From Catenovulum agarivorans YM01 (lineage in GTDB: Bacteria > Pseudomonadota > Gammaproteobacteria > Enterobacterales > Alteromonadaceae), in assembly GCF_000281085.1 (NCBI RefSeq), contig NZ_JH767540.1:15511-71954 (forward strand): 56,444 bases of DNA, given 5' to 3'. Shown in pieces: positions 1 through 9,199 of this stretch. Position numbers and translations under genes: made by a program. Numbering within the stretch: position 1 is the stretch's first letter; every line of letters starts with the position of its first letter. The notes below the pieces were generated by a model. That model did no database searches, had not been told where the DNA came from, and saw nothing but the letters and a program-made list of their open reading frames with translations.

Positions 1-390
1 TTCTTCAATTGTACCTGAGCGTTTGCATACCAGCTGATATTTTGCTTGGGTTTTAATCGGTTCACGTGTACGCGGTTTGGGGGTTGCACCAAGTGCCCTT
101 GCCCACTTTTGCCATGGTCTGCCATGCCCTCTATGTCCATCGGCAATATAAGCCAGTGCATGTGCGAGTTCGTGAGCTAGCGTGTCTAACTGCAATTCAA
201 TCGGGTTGTGTTCAAGAATATGTGCCGAGATACTTATCTGTTTTTTTAGATAATGGCAGCTACCAAGTTGGCGTTTTCCTTGATTGAATTTTAAAGCGTA
301 GCCTGCTAGTTCTGGGTATCGTTCTACATCGCTTGCAATCAGTTTGTCGAAGCTATTTTTTATCAGATGTTTTTTATCCGTCAGATTCAT
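1..390 (-). CDS. SprT-like zinc metalloprotease, C-terminus beyond window
   Basis: Partial gene running off the left edge; 130 codons are visible from the ATG at 388-390. The reading frame is open throughout. Residues 73-77 read HELAH, the HExxH zinc and catalytic motif of SprT-like proteases, followed about ten residues later by a GHGRPW segment that supplies the third zinc ligand and the conserved tryptophan. Near residue 116 a cysteine in a YQLVC context looks like the start of the C-terminal zinc ribbon typical of this family. Bacterial SprT proteins are about 165 residues, so only some 35 residues are missing. The cellular role of bacterial SprT is poorly known; the eukaryotic relative Spartan degrades DNA-protein crosslinks. 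Assignment rests on the motif and spacing. Confidence 0.85.
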   Translation of the reverse strand, partial: MNLTDKKHLIKNSFDKLIASDVERYPELAGYALKFNQGKRQLGSCHYLKKQISISAHILEHNPIELQLDTLAHELAHALAYIADGHRGHGRPWQKWARALGATPKPRTREPIKTQAKYQLVCKRSGTIEE

Positions 391-420
391 AAAAACGTAC
401 CGAGAAATTTTGGCTGGGTA

Positions 421-467
421 TACAAACAAAAACAGCCCAGCAAATTACTTTGTGGGCTGTTTGTATA
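421..467 (-). terminator. Rho-independent terminator of the SapC gene
   Basis: Perfect 8-bp stem ACAGCCCA (432-439) / TGGGCTGT (453-460) with a 13-nt loop. On the minus strand it is followed by a T-rich tail. It lies about 30 bases after the sapC-family stop codon and before the SprT-like gene, so the two minus-strand genes are probably separate transcripts. Confidence 0.75.
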
Positions 468-492
468 ATTTTAGTTGTAGCTAAAATTTAAC

Positions 493-1206
493 TTATGCGT
501 CAGCTTGTTGCTGTAAACGGAATAAAGATTCCATGTGCTGCATAGAAGTTAAAATTGCATAAATTACTGGTAAGTAACCACGTTTACGCATTTCTAAGAA
601 ATCTTCATCAGACAACTCATTAAATTTTTGCTCGTCAAACGCATAGAAACTACCAATGTTCACACGCTCACCGTCAGGCTTGGTGTAACCAACTGTACGT
701 GGTACTAATAATTCTTTTTCAGCGATATAACCCACAAAACCACGGCTTGCAGCTTCACGGTCGATGAAAGAATTCATAAACTCTTTAACTTGAGTTAACA
801 CTTCAGCTTCGCTGCCATCTTCTTTAAATAGCGGCTCACCTTCTTCAGTGTTAAACATTTCAGCTTCTTCGTCTAAACATACAACCATGTTTTCATCATT
901 GCCGTTAACTGAAGCAGCAGCGAAAGGATAACGACGGATAGATGCTGGAATATAAGTTGCAGTCCATTGACCATCTTTAATTAATAAATTTTGCTCTTTT
1001 TTCAAGCCCAACAAACCAAGTGGATGATACTCGTTGGTTTCTTCGTTTTTGTGGAAAATAATTGGGAAGCTAGAAGACGCTTGTGGAAATTCATGAGCCA
1101 ATAACGGTGCTACATGGACTGTTTTAGCAAAGTTATAATTCGGTGCGCGCTTAAGCTTAATATCTTTATGTTGGTTTGAGTTGATCGGAACCAATTTTTT
1201 AAACAT
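493..1206 (-). CDS. SapC family protein
   Basis: A 237-residue protein starting MFKKLVPIN. I chose the ATG at 1204-1206 because a GGAGAA ribosome binding site lies about 8 bases upstream and the family begins with this lysine-rich segment; 21 further codons are open upstream but carry no good site. Diagnostic SapC-family features are the PIIF segment near residue 55, YIPASIRRYPF near residue 95, the acidic stretch around residues 115-140 and the C-terminal Q-HMESL-RL. No signal peptide or membrane segment is visible. The name comes from an S-layer secretion locus, but the molecular role in gammaproteobacteria is unknown; relatives often sit near TonB receptors. Here it stands alone, flanked by a 323-base gap and a terminator. 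Confidence 0.85.
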   Translation of the reverse strand: MFKKLVPINSNQHKDIKLKRAPNYNFAKTVHVAPLLAHEFPQASSSFPIIFHKNEETNEYHPLGLLGLKKEQNLLIKDGQWTATYIPASIRRYPFAAASVNGNDENMVVCLDEEAEMFNTEEGEPLFKEDGSEAEVLTQVKEFMNSFIDREAASRGFVGYIAEKELLVPRTVGYTKPDGERVNIGSFYAFDEQKFNELSDEDFLEMRKRGYLPVIYAILTSMQHMESLFRLQQQADA

Positions 1207-1529
1207 CGGGGTTCTCCATAAATTCTTTGTATTATCGTGCTCGAGTTGAATACTTATTGTCATTATCAACGCGATGTAACTGTGTATAGCTTTAAGCCCA
1301 ACCGACGTGCAATTGAGTAAAAGGTAGATACTAAGATATGCATTAGCCGAACAATTTCAAGCATAAATTCAACAAAAAGTTAAATTGAGGTAAATGATAG
1401 AAGTAAATTCAACCATTCGGGCTATTTTTTAGACGAACAATGCTGAAGCGGCGATAATTTTTGTAACATTTAACCAGCTTCCCGCAAAAACAGTTATAGT
1501 ACTCACATTAAAAATTAGACGAGTTAGTC
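1207..1529. other. Intergenic region between divergent sapC and rlmA
   Basis: 323 bases without a supportable gene. It must hold the promoters of the two divergent genes. A TATAGT hexamer at 1495-1500 is a possible -10 element for rlmA, but I see no matching -35. No convincing operator, repeat or RNA gene was found. Confidence 0.5.
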
Positions 1530-2369
1530 ATGTCTATTGGATTAATTTGCCCTTTAGATGGCGAAAATTTACATCTGCACAGCAGCCATAAATTCGTGAG
1601 CTGTCGCAACAATCATCATTTTGATTTTGCCAAACAAGGTTATTTAAACTTGTTACCTGTGCAGCAAAAACGTTCTAAACAACCGGGTGATGACAAAACT
1701 ATGGTTGAAGCGCGCTGTCGTTTTTTAAATTCAGGCGTTTACCAACAAATTGCCCAAGCTGCCATTAACTTAACTAAACAAAATCACACTGACGTTAGCT
1801 TGTTAGATGCAGGTTGTGGTGAAGGTTATTATTTGCGTCAATTTGCCCTACAGTTACCACAGGCAAAGTTAGCTGGTTTGGATATTTCTAAAGATGCCGT
1901 GTTGTCCGCTGCTCGGCAAAACCGACAGCACAATCAACAAGTGCAATATCTAGTTGCGTCGAACAAAAATATTCCTGTAGCGGATAATTCTCTAAGCCAC
2001 ATTTTATGTATGTTTGGTTTTCCGGTTTATGCAGAGTTTGCCAAAAAGTTGCAAACTCACGGCTTATTAATTTGTGTCGATAGCGGCGAAAAACATTTAC
2101 TTGAATTACGTCAGGCAATTTACCCTGAACTCAAAGCATTTACGCCAATTAACCGTGACAGCGCCATTGCAGCTGGTTTTAAGCTAATTAATACTGAATC
2201 AGTGCAATATGCTTATTGTTTAAACCAACAACAAATTAGTGATTTGCTTTTGATGACACCACACGGGCACAAAGGCAATACCGACAAAATAACTGCGCTT
2301 AAGCAACAATCTGAGTTTACCCTTGGTATTGATGCACAGATAAGCGTTTGGCAACAAGAGAACCGTTAA
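1530..2369 (+). CDS. rlmA: 23S rRNA (guanine745-N1)-methyltransferase RlmA
   Basis: 279 residues (E. coli RlmA 269). Family-specific N-terminus: a zinc-binding module (C7, C25, H29), then [20 protein letters not shown] and [15 protein letters not shown], almost superposable on RlmA. A class I SAM-binding motif, [10 protein letters not shown], follows near residue 94, and a TPHG segment near residue 248 corresponds to the family's MTPF-A region. RlmA methylates N1 of G745 in helix 35 of 23S rRNA. Oddity: the second zinc ligand, Cys in E. coli (CPLC), is Asp here (CPLD), so the zinc site may use Asp or be weakened. The stop codon overlaps the mutH start (TAATG), implying translational coupling. 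Confidence 0.9.
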   Translation: MSIGLICPLDGENLHLHSSHKFVSCRNNHHFDFAKQGYLNLLPVQQKRSKQPGDDKTMVEARCRFLNSGVYQQIAQAAINLTKQNHTDVSLLDAGCGEGYYLRQFALQLPQAKLAGLDISKDAVLSAARQNRQHNQQVQYLVASNKNIPVADNSLSHILCMFGFPVYAEFAKKLQTHGLLICVDSGEKHLLELRQAIYPELKAFTPINRDSAIAAGFKLINTESVQYAYCLNQQQISDLLLMTPHGHKGNTDKITALKQQSEFTLGIDAQISVWQQENR

Positions 2370-3058
2370 TGCAAGTTTCTCCTCCAACCAAACCAATAGC
2401 CCCACAAACAGAAAGTGAATTAATGCAAAGAGCAGGGCAAATCGCAGGTTTAAATTTAGCCCAGCTTGCTCATCTGGCTGGTGTCGCAGTTCCTGAAAAA
2501 CTCGACCGTGATAAAGGTTGGACCGGACAATTATTAGAATGGCACTTAGGCGCAACCGCAGGCTCTAAACCTGTACCTGATTTTGAGCATATCGGCATTG
2601 AGTTAAAAACCATTCCAGTCGACAGAACTGGTACACCGCTAGAAACCACCTATGTTTGTGTTGCCCCACTCACAGGTATTGCAGGACAAACTTGGCAACA
2701 ATGTCCTGTACGAGTTAAATTAAATCGAGTTTTGTGGGTACCTATTTTAGCTGAAAGAGGTATAACAATTGCCGAACGAATAGTGGGATACCCTATTTTG
2801 TGGTCGCCAACTAAAGCACAAGATCAAGCTCTGCAGCAAGATTGGGAAGAACTAATGGATATGATAGCACTTGGTCAAGTGAGCCAAATTACCGCTAAAA
2901 CTGGCCAATATTTGCAGATAAGACCAAAAGCGGCCAACAGCCGAGTACGCACGCAAGGTATTGGTTCAAGTGGGCAACAAATTCAAACTTTACCGCGCGG
3001 CTTTTATCTGAAAAAAGCCTTCACGTTAGATATTTTACGCCAAGCTATGGCTGGCTAA
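2369..3058 (+). CDS. mutH: DNA mismatch repair endonuclease MutH
   Basis: 229 residues from the ATG at 2369, the same length as E. coli MutH. That ATG overlaps the rlmA stop and has an AAGAGA site 10 bases upstream; a TTG seven codons earlier is less likely. The catalytic D-x6-E-x-K motif is seen as D75...E82-L-K84 ([14 protein letters not shown]), preceded by [14 protein letters not shown], a conserved MutH segment that also carries a catalytic glutamate. The C-terminus has RTQGIGSSG and [12 protein letters not shown], also family signatures. MutH nicks the unmethylated strand at hemimethylated GATC after activation by MutL, so its presence implies Dam methylation in this organism. It converges on the HDOD gene with a 2-base gap and no visible terminator. 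Confidence 0.95.
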   Translation: MQVSPPTKPIAPQTESELMQRAGQIAGLNLAQLAHLAGVAVPEKLDRDKGWTGQLLEWHLGATAGSKPVPDFEHIGIELKTIPVDRTGTPLETTYVCVAPLTGIAGQTWQQCPVRVKLNRVLWVPILAERGITIAERIVGYPILWSPTKAQDQALQQDWEELMDMIALGQVSQITAKTGQYLQIRPKAANSRVRTQGIGSSGQQIQTLPRGFYLKKAFTLDILRQAMAG

Positions 3059-3060
3059 AG

Positions 3061-4206
3061 CTATTGTTGTTCTAAACGTAAATTTAAACGGCGCATCGAC
3101 AACTTGTTTAACTCACCTACTTCTGCTGCGGTAAAATTATTTTCTTTAAAATAAATTTTCGCTTCGTGTGTAGCGATTAAACCATGACGCTGCAACAGCT
3201 TGTAACGTGAATAACAGATGCCTTTTTTCATAATCAATGCCAGTGGGGACATTTCTCTCATATCACCTGCGGCAAATTCTTGCATTGGGTTGTGGATCAT
3301 AAAGCGTTTTAAATCAAAACGTTTTATCAACTCAGCACTTAATCTAGGGGTATGTTCAAGCATAATGTTGCGCAAAGCCTCACCACTAGGTTCAAGCGCA
3401 CTAATTGCTTCGTGATCGTCTTTTAATCTACGTTCTCGAGCAATTTCAAGTTGCTCTTTCCATACTTTATCAAAAGTACGTAGATACATTCGCACCAAAG
3501 CTGACTGACCTAAACCATGAAATGCACCTATGGTAAATGCTATGTTTTGGTCTAAATTGTGAATTAACGCCAAGCGTTTGCACGAAACTGCTGCACCTAA
3601 GCCTGTTTCCCACAGCTTGCGTTTCATTAATCTAAATGGCTCTGTACTGTGCGGGATCCATTTACGAATAGCAAAAGTAGGCACAACCATTTTAAGGTTA
3701 TCTATACCTATATAACTGAGTGCACTTTTCGCTTTGTCTACTCGTATTGGTTTGCCTTCTTTGGTCGGTCGGTAACCTGGTAAATTAACAAACTGCACCA
3801 TGTCTTGTTCTAACCAAGGCAGGTTCATGACCAAGGGTTCGATACGACCAATATTAGCTGCACGTACGGATAAAATATCTAAAATAGCCGGAATAGAGTC
3901 TTGGATATGCAATACATTTTCAAAGATATTGTCGACGTCGCTCAGTTGCTCGACAACCTGATCTGCCACTAACTGGTTAATTTCAAGGTCTTTTTTTTGC
4001 CGATGTTTTTCTTTGGCGTGTTCAAGTGCATCACGTTCATTTTTTGCAACTAATTCAACATCTAATAATTGGCGTTGCTCTTGCTCAGTAAACAAATCGG
4101 CCATTGCTTGTAGATGAGCACCATTGTGTTTACGTGCAAAATCGTAACTTATTAATAAGTCGTGGAAGCGAGTATTGATTAGATTTGAGTAGCGCGTATC
4201 AGCCAT
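3061..4206 (-). CDS. HDOD domain protein
   Basis: 381 residues, no signal peptide or membrane helix. Residues 45-85 are charged and probably helical (K/E/Q rich). The HDOD domain runs from about 95 to 300: DSIPAILDILSV, then AIRKWIPHSTEP and the GAFHGLGQSALVRMY stretch where a true HD phosphohydrolase would carry metal ligands. HDOD domains lack HD catalytic residues and are thought to act as output or scaffold modules in signalling, often c-di-GMP related. The N-terminus and last 80 residues match no domain I recognise. It is transcribed away from pabA/trpG, 78 bases from that gene's end, so it could be the last gene of the same minus-strand run. Confidence 0.75.
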   Translation of the reverse strand: MADTRYSNLINTRFHDLLISYDFARKHNGAHLQAMADLFTEQEQRQLLDVELVAKNERDALEHAKEKHRQKKDLEINQLVADQVVEQLSDVDNIFENVLHIQDSIPAILDILSVRAANIGRIEPLVMNLPWLEQDMVQFVNLPGYRPTKEGKPIRVDKAKSALSYIGIDNLKMVVPTFAIRKWIPHSTEPFRLMKRKLWETGLGAAVSCKRLALIHNLDQNIAFTIGAFHGLGQSALVRMYLRTFDKVWKEQLEIARERRLKDDHEAISALEPSGEALRNIMLEHTPRLSAELIKRFDLKRFMIHNPMQEFAAGDMREMSPLALIMKKGICYSRYKLLQRHGLIATHEAKIYFKENNFTAAEVGELNKLSMRRLNLRLEQQ

Positions 4207-4284
4207 GTAGTTGAAATTTTATATCAGATCCGATGAGAGCGTGAACTTGAGTTTAGCTTACTGCTAACCCCATTACCAATGAAA

Positions 4285-4872
4285 TCAAGTTTTACTGCGT
4301 GCCGCGACAAAGTTCTGCAAAATATGATGGCCAAACTCAGATAAAACAGATTCTGGATGAAACTGCACACCAAAAATAGGTAAGGTTTTATGCTGCAAAC
4401 CCATAATCACTTTGTCGCCATTTGCTTCATCGCTCCAGGCTGTCGCATTCAACTCATCTGGTAATGAAGCAGGTTCAACAGCTAATGAATGGTAGCGGGT
4501 AACAATAAAGTCGCGGTTAACCCCAGCAAATAAACCTTGATTATTGTGGGAGACCAAAGCAGTTTTACCATGCATTACTTTTGGTGCTTTAATTACTTTG
4601 CCACCAAAATGTTGTGCTATGCACTGATGGCCTAAACACACACCTAATATGGGTTTGCGCTCAGCAAAAGCTTGGATGACAGCTAACGAGATACCAGACT
4701 CATTTGGTGTACAAGGGCCAGGTGAAATAACAATATGCGAGGGGTTAAGCTGCTCAATTTGTTCGATGGAAATTTCATCATTACGTACCACTTTCACCTT
4801 GCAGCCTAGCTCAATAAAATAATGGGCTAAGTTGTAAGTGAAAGAGTCGTAATTATCGATTAATAGAAGCAT
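4285..4872 (-). CDS. pabA: Anthranilate/aminodeoxychorismate synthase glutaminase subunit (TrpG/PabA)
   Basis: 195 residues from the ATG at 4870-4872, giving the classic start [15 protein letters not shown]; an ATG four codons upstream is possible but would extend beyond the family. It is a class I glutamine amidotransferase: nucleophile Cys in GVCLGHQ (about residue 79), oxyanion segment SPGPCTPNE, and the catalytic His-Glu pair in QFHPES. The subunit feeds ammonia from glutamine to the chorismate-using partner for folate (PabB) or tryptophan (TrpE) synthesis. No partner gene lies nearby, so it may serve both; standalone copies outside a trp operon are usually called pabA. The gap to the upstream SNase-like gene is 65 bases. 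Confidence 0.88.
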   Translation of the reverse strand: MLLLIDNYDSFTYNLAHYFIELGCKVKVVRNDEISIEQIEQLNPSHIVISPGPCTPNESGISLAVIQAFAERKPILGVCLGHQCIAQHFGGKVIKAPKVMHGKTALVSHNNQGLFAGVNRDFIVTRYHSLAVEPASLPDELNATAWSDEANGDKVIMGLQHKTLPIFGVQFHPESVLSEFGHHILQNFVAARSKT

Positions 4873-4937
4873 AAATAACCGCATGCACTAGATGATTTGA
4901 AGCGGGCAAAATAACAAATTTAACTCAGTTACGCGAG

Positions 4938-5714
4938 CTAAAATTGGTTGATTAACTCCCAAGGATTAACAACCTGCCCTTGCCAACGATTATTTTTATA
5001 ACTAACAGATGAATTAACTATTATTTGTTTGCCAATTAATTCAGAGAAGGTCATTTCTGTAAAATAACGCCTTTTAACGCTATCAGGCACTTGAATATAC
5101 AACCAATCATTCAGCACCAACCAAGTCGATTGTTGCTGTTCAAAAACGCGGATAACTTTGCCAAGCCAATTTTGTTTAACATCACTGCTAAAACGTGCTT
5201 GTTGTGCAGGTTTGGCTTGAAATTCAGCATGTGCCCAAACACCTGATTGTTGTTGTATTGCCAGCTTTTGCGCTTGAAAATAACAGCCCCAAAACATAGT
5301 GTTTGGCGCTTGAATATCTAATTGCACAGCGCCCTGCTCTAACAACAATTGTTGAATGTTTTGCCCATCAGCTAAAAACACATGTGCAAGCATGTGATCA
5401 TCACTGTCGAGCAATTCTTTGTCTAAAACTAACGAAATACTTGGCTGCTCAGCCAAAATATCCTTCAATAACTTACTCGACTGCGCTGACAATTTTAACG
5501 CCAGTTCGTCAGTTGCACGGTTTCTAAGTGGCGCTTGTATACCAATTAAACGCACTTGTTGACCACTAGCAAGCTCAATTAAGTCTGCGTCCAACACCTG
5601 TTTCACTTTTACTTGGCTATGATAACCCGTGCTACGGCAGCTAGCAGACAGCACGTCGCTAGTAAAAGTTGCGAAAAAAGCGCACAACAAACCTAAATAA
5701 ACAAACTTGCCCAT
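4938..5714 (-). CDS. Exported SNase-like protein, catalytic residues replaced
   Basis: 258 residues. Residues 1-24 form a signal peptide ending before Ser-Cys. Residues 30-165 match the staphylococcal nuclease (TNase) fold: VKQVLDADLIEL, VRLIGIQAP, then LLEQGAVQLD and the AQKLAIQQQSGVW C-terminal helix. Aligned by eye with S. aureus nuclease, D21 and R35 are kept (D44, R55), but D40 becomes Q60, the general base E43 becomes L63 and R87 becomes H107. Calcium binding and phosphodiester cleavage are therefore unlikely. Residues 180-258 form a second beta-rich region (WLVLNDWLYIQV, IVNSSVSY) resembling an OB-like domain. It lies 8 bases after the GGDEF-EAL gene and is probably cotranscribed. Whether it binds nucleic acid or something else cannot be read from sequence. 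Confidence 0.7.
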   Translation of the reverse strand: MGKFVYLGLLCAFFATFTSDVLSASCRSTGYHSQVKVKQVLDADLIELASGQQVRLIGIQAPLRNRATDELALKLSAQSSKLLKDILAEQPSISLVLDKELLDSDDHMLAHVFLADGQNIQQLLLEQGAVQLDIQAPNTMFWGCYFQAQKLAIQQQSGVWAHAEFQAKPAQQARFSSDVKQNWLGKVIRVFEQQQSTWLVLNDWLYIQVPDSVKRRYFTEMTFSELIGKQIIVNSSVSYKNNRWQGQVVNPWELINQF

Positions 5715-5722
5715 AAAAATTG

Positions 5723-8647
5723 TTAGCTTCCCATTTCAAAACGACCACTGCGGCCAAACTTTTTCACGAAGTCATCCAAATTCATTGGTTTAGCAATGCC
5801 ATAACCTTGGCCATAATTAATCCCTATACCACGTAAATCAGCCAGAATATCTTCCGATTCAACAAACTCTGCAACAGTCTCCATACCTATCGCTTTGGCA
5901 ACTTCATAAATAGATTTAACCATAGCTCGATCAATCGGGTCGACTAGCATGTCTTTAACGAAACTACCGTCAATTTTTAAGTAGTCCACCGGCAAGTTTT
6001 TCAAATAACCATAAGATGAAAAACCACTGCCAAAATCGTCTAATGCAAACGAACAGCCTAAATCTCTAAAACATTTTATAAAACTTAAAGTGGCGTCTAA
6101 CTGCTGAATTGCCATAGATTCGGTAATTTCAAAACAAATTTTATTGTATGGAATTTTGTAATGGTCAAAACAATCGAGAATATAGTTTTGCATGCTTTCT
6201 TCAGCAAGCGACGGCCCTGATAAATTAATTGCACACTTACCGACTTTAGCCATATGCAAAGGGTTATGTTGCAACCAAGCAAAATAATGGTTGATCACCC
6301 ATTTATCTATTGATGGCATTAAACCGTAACGTTCTGCTGCCGGCAAAAACAATCCAGGTGGCACTAAGTTGTCTTCTTCGTCGAACATACGAATAAGTAA
6401 TTCGTAATGCAGCATCTCTGTTGGCTGTTGCATGTTGTATATCAACTGAGCTTGCAATGCGAATCTATCATTGGCTAACGCATCGTTAATTTTTGCCACT
6501 TGCTGCATTTCGTTGTGACGCGTTTTAACATCTTCATCCGACTCGGTATACGCGTGGATACGATTACGCCCTTTATCTTTGGCTGCATAACAAGCGGTAT
6601 CGGCAATACTCATAACTTCGTCAATAAAGTGGTTTTCTTCGTTAAGTTCAACCAAACCTATACTGACACCAACGGTAAATACCCGCCCTTCCCAGACAAA
6701 ACGAAAATCTTGCACAGCTTGTTTTAATTGGAACGCAATCACAAATGCATCATCGCCAATTTTGTTTTTGATCAACACACCAAATTCATCACCACCTAAA
6801 CGCGCAATTATGCCTTGTTTGTTTAAGATGTCTTTCAATTCATCAGTCAATTGGCGTAATAAGATATCACCCGCTTTATGACCACAAGTATCGTTAACAA
6901 CCTTAAACTGGTCTAAATCCATGTATAACAGAGTGTGTTTGACTTTAGATTGACTACATTCGATTAAAGCTTCATTTAAAATGCGTTCGAATTCACGGCG
7001 GTTTAATAAGCCAGTAAGCGAATCATGCGCCGCTAAAAATTGCAGCTGTTTGTCTGAGCGTTTTTTCTGGCTGATATCAATTAATGATCCAATCAGTGCT
7101 GGGCCTTCTGGTGTTTTAGGCTCAAACCTTAAGTTGATAGAAACCCATATTTTTTTACCATTTGTACGACGCCATTGCGCTTCAAAACCATATACACGGC
7201 CAAACTCTTTTGCACGTGCAACCAGTTTTTCGCGTTCGTCTGGCGCGACATATAACTCCAGAATATTTTCTATACTATGTGCAAGTTCTTCAAAATTTAT
7301 GTAACCGACCAGATCACAAAACGCTTTATTGGCTCTGAGTAATCTACCATCCACTGTGGTGGTAAAGTGCCCTTCTACTGCGTTTTCGTATATGTCGTAA
7401 AATTGCTCGTAATGATGTAACGCTTCTAACTGTGCTTTTAACCTTTGGCTGCGCTCTTGTTTAATCCGGCTAGATAAAGCCTCAAATATCACGATAAAAG
7501 CAAAAAATTGCGAAACCAACAAACTATATTCAGTCACAATATTTCTTGGGATAATGCCAAATCTATTTGCTGCAAAAAGCGCACAAGATAAGGTGATTAA
7601 AGAAAAACAAATCACAAAACGGCCAGCGTCTTGATAGCGTTTAACCCAAACGTAAACACCACTTGCGACTAAAAAGCCAGCACAAGCAACAAACATAGCC
7701 ACTTGCAACTGTATTTGTTGATAATGACTTAAAAACAATCCAGCCAATGCACAAACGGCAAATACGACACATAAACCAATGGCCGATTTATGTAACCACT
7801 GGACTTTTTCACGTAAGTGCAAAAATTCTGAGGCAAATAAACACACACCAGCCAAAGAAATACCCAGCGAAAACATAGATAAGTCTTGTGATATGGCTGG
7901 ATGACTTGGCCATAAAAACTCAATCGGATATCCGGTAGCGGCACTGTAATAAATAAAAAAGAAAGTCGAAAACACAGCATAATATAAAAAACTGACATCT
8001 CGATTGAGTACATAAACTATCAGCGAGAAAATAGACAAAACAACCAATAATGCAAGACCAGCGCCTAACCAAAAGCTGTTCGTCGATTTATCTGTGGTCA
8101 ACCAAGTTTGCTCAACCAAATACATAGGTACCTGCACTAAACCATCGTTCTCAATGCGGATAAAAATTCGCGTTTGGCTGTTGGCTGCCAACTCAAGTGG
8201 CACAATAAAATCAGCTGAAGGCAATAAACGCTCATCAATTGATTGGCTTAAATTGGTATCCATAATTTCAACTACACCATTTGTCGAGTCTTGTTGATAA
8301 ACCGTGATATGGTCGACCAATGGAAATTGATAATCTAAATACAAGGACTGCTGGGTAAAGCTGGAGTTACTAATATCAAAGTAAAACCAATAAGCTTGTT
8401 GACTATAGGGTAAAACAGCCACATCTTTGGTGAAGGATTGCCAATCTACTAGCTTAAAGCGTTCAACAACGGTTTGAATATCTACTTGTTGTTCAAGCGA
8501 TTGATATTTCAGGTATTGTCCCAAAACAACTTTTTTCTGTTGTTTAAGTTGCTCGACAGACAATTGCTGAGCAATCGCAGTTTGTTGCCAAGCAATAAAA
8601 CCTAGCAAAAATACTACAAGAAGGTAAAACCTTGTTACAAATTTCAT
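5723..8647 (-). CDS. 7TM-DISM sensor with PAS, GGDEF and EAL domains
   Basis: 974 residues from the ATG at 8645-8647 (a GTG four codons upstream is less likely). Order: signal peptide (1-27), periplasmic 7TMR-DISMED2-type sensor (about 40-180), seven membrane helices (about 190-395), PAS with PAC (about 415-530), GGDEF (about 535-700) with an intact RLGGDEFG, and EAL (about 720-965). The EAL signature reads ELL, but the other metal and catalytic segments are present (NLSG, EITES, DDFGSG, KIDGSFV, AEFVE), so phosphodiesterase activity is plausible. It can therefore in principle make and degrade c-di-GMP, with direction set by the periplasmic ligand or PAS state. The SNase-like gene follows by 8 bases, suggesting an operon. 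Confidence 0.92.
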   Translation of the reverse strand: MKFVTRFYLLVVFLLGFIAWQQTAIAQQLSVEQLKQQKKVVLGQYLKYQSLEQQVDIQTVVERFKLVDWQSFTKDVAVLPYSQQAYWFYFDISNSSFTQQSLYLDYQFPLVDHITVYQQDSTNGVVEIMDTNLSQSIDERLLPSADFIVPLELAANSQTRIFIRIENDGLVQVPMYLVEQTWLTTDKSTNSFWLGAGLALLVVLSIFSLIVYVLNRDVSFLYYAVFSTFFFIYYSAATGYPIEFLWPSHPAISQDLSMFSLGISLAGVCLFASEFLHLREKVQWLHKSAIGLCVVFAVCALAGLFLSHYQQIQLQVAMFVACAGFLVASGVYVWVKRYQDAGRFVICFSLITLSCALFAANRFGIIPRNIVTEYSLLVSQFFAFIVIFEALSSRIKQERSQRLKAQLEALHHYEQFYDIYENAVEGHFTTTVDGRLLRANKAFCDLVGYINFEELAHSIENILELYVAPDEREKLVARAKEFGRVYGFEAQWRRTNGKKIWVSINLRFEPKTPEGPALIGSLIDISQKKRSDKQLQFLAAHDSLTGLLNRREFERILNEALIECSQSKVKHTLLYMDLDQFKVVNDTCGHKAGDILLRQLTDELKDILNKQGIIARLGGDEFGVLIKNKIGDDAFVIAFQLKQAVQDFRFVWEGRVFTVGVSIGLVELNEENHFIDEVMSIADTACYAAKDKGRNRIHAYTESDEDVKTRHNEMQQVAKINDALANDRFALQAQLIYNMQQPTEMLHYELLIRMFDEEDNLVPPGLFLPAAERYGLMPSIDKWVINHYFAWLQHNPLHMAKVGKCAINLSGPSLAEESMQNYILDCFDHYKIPYNKICFEITESMAIQQLDATLSFIKCFRDLGCSFALDDFGSGFSSYGYLKNLPVDYLKIDGSFVKDMLVDPIDRAMVKSIYEVAKAIGMETVAEFVESEDILADLRGIGINYGQGYGIAKPMNLDDFVKKFGRSGRFEMGS

Positions 8648-8818
8648 GTAAAGAGTCACTTATCTGTTTTTATTGTTTGTTTTAAATGTCTTAGTTATTA
8701 GCCCATTAAAGCCTAATTGACCGTCAATTTATAAACCAACAGATACTTGTGAAATACGCAGTGCGTTACAACATCGCAAATATATCTGGTGAAAAAGTGT
8801 TATGTGTTTAGTGTGTGT

Positions 8819-9115
8819 CTAATGTGCGTTATTTTCTACAATTTGTTTAAGTTTAGCCAATAAATATTCACTTGTTTGGTCAAACCAGCAACTTTGTGTT
8901 AACTCATCAAAGTGCAAGCATACAATTTGTTGTTCCACTTCTAACCGCCAACAGATTCTGTCGGCACCATACATAGTTTCCTTAAAATTAAATGCATGGT
9001 CGTTTAACCAAGCCAAGATAAATTCATCAACATTGTCATAATTTAATCTTTCAGTGAAAGTACATAATATGCCGTCACCAGTTTGCGCAATAGCGATGAG
9101 CGTTAGCTGCTGCAT
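8819..9115 (-). CDS. Small conserved hypothetical protein
   Basis: 98 residues from the ATG at 9113-9115; AAGGGG lies about 11 bases upstream. The TTG at 9124 would leave only about 2 bases from that site and is rejected. No signal peptide or membrane helix. The protein is mixed alpha/beta with a conserved-looking core (TFTERLNYDNVDEFILAWL and CWRLEVEQQIVCLHFDEL), giving the impression of a short antiparallel sheet plus two helices. I do not recognise a functional domain; it may be one of the short DUFs restricted to Alteromonadales (DUF3630-like, unverified). It shares orientation with ilvY, which ends 84 bases upstream of its start. Confidence 0.6.
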   Translation of the reverse strand: MQQLTLIAIAQTGDGILCTFTERLNYDNVDEFILAWLNDHAFNFKETMYGADRICWRLEVEQQIVCLHFDELTQSCWFDQTSEYLLAKLKQIVENNAH

Positions 9116-9199
9116 AAACCACAAAACCCCTTAATAAAGTTGTAAATAATACCTAATGGTCCAGGCGTAGTCGACACACCAATCGACCGATTGCGAATT

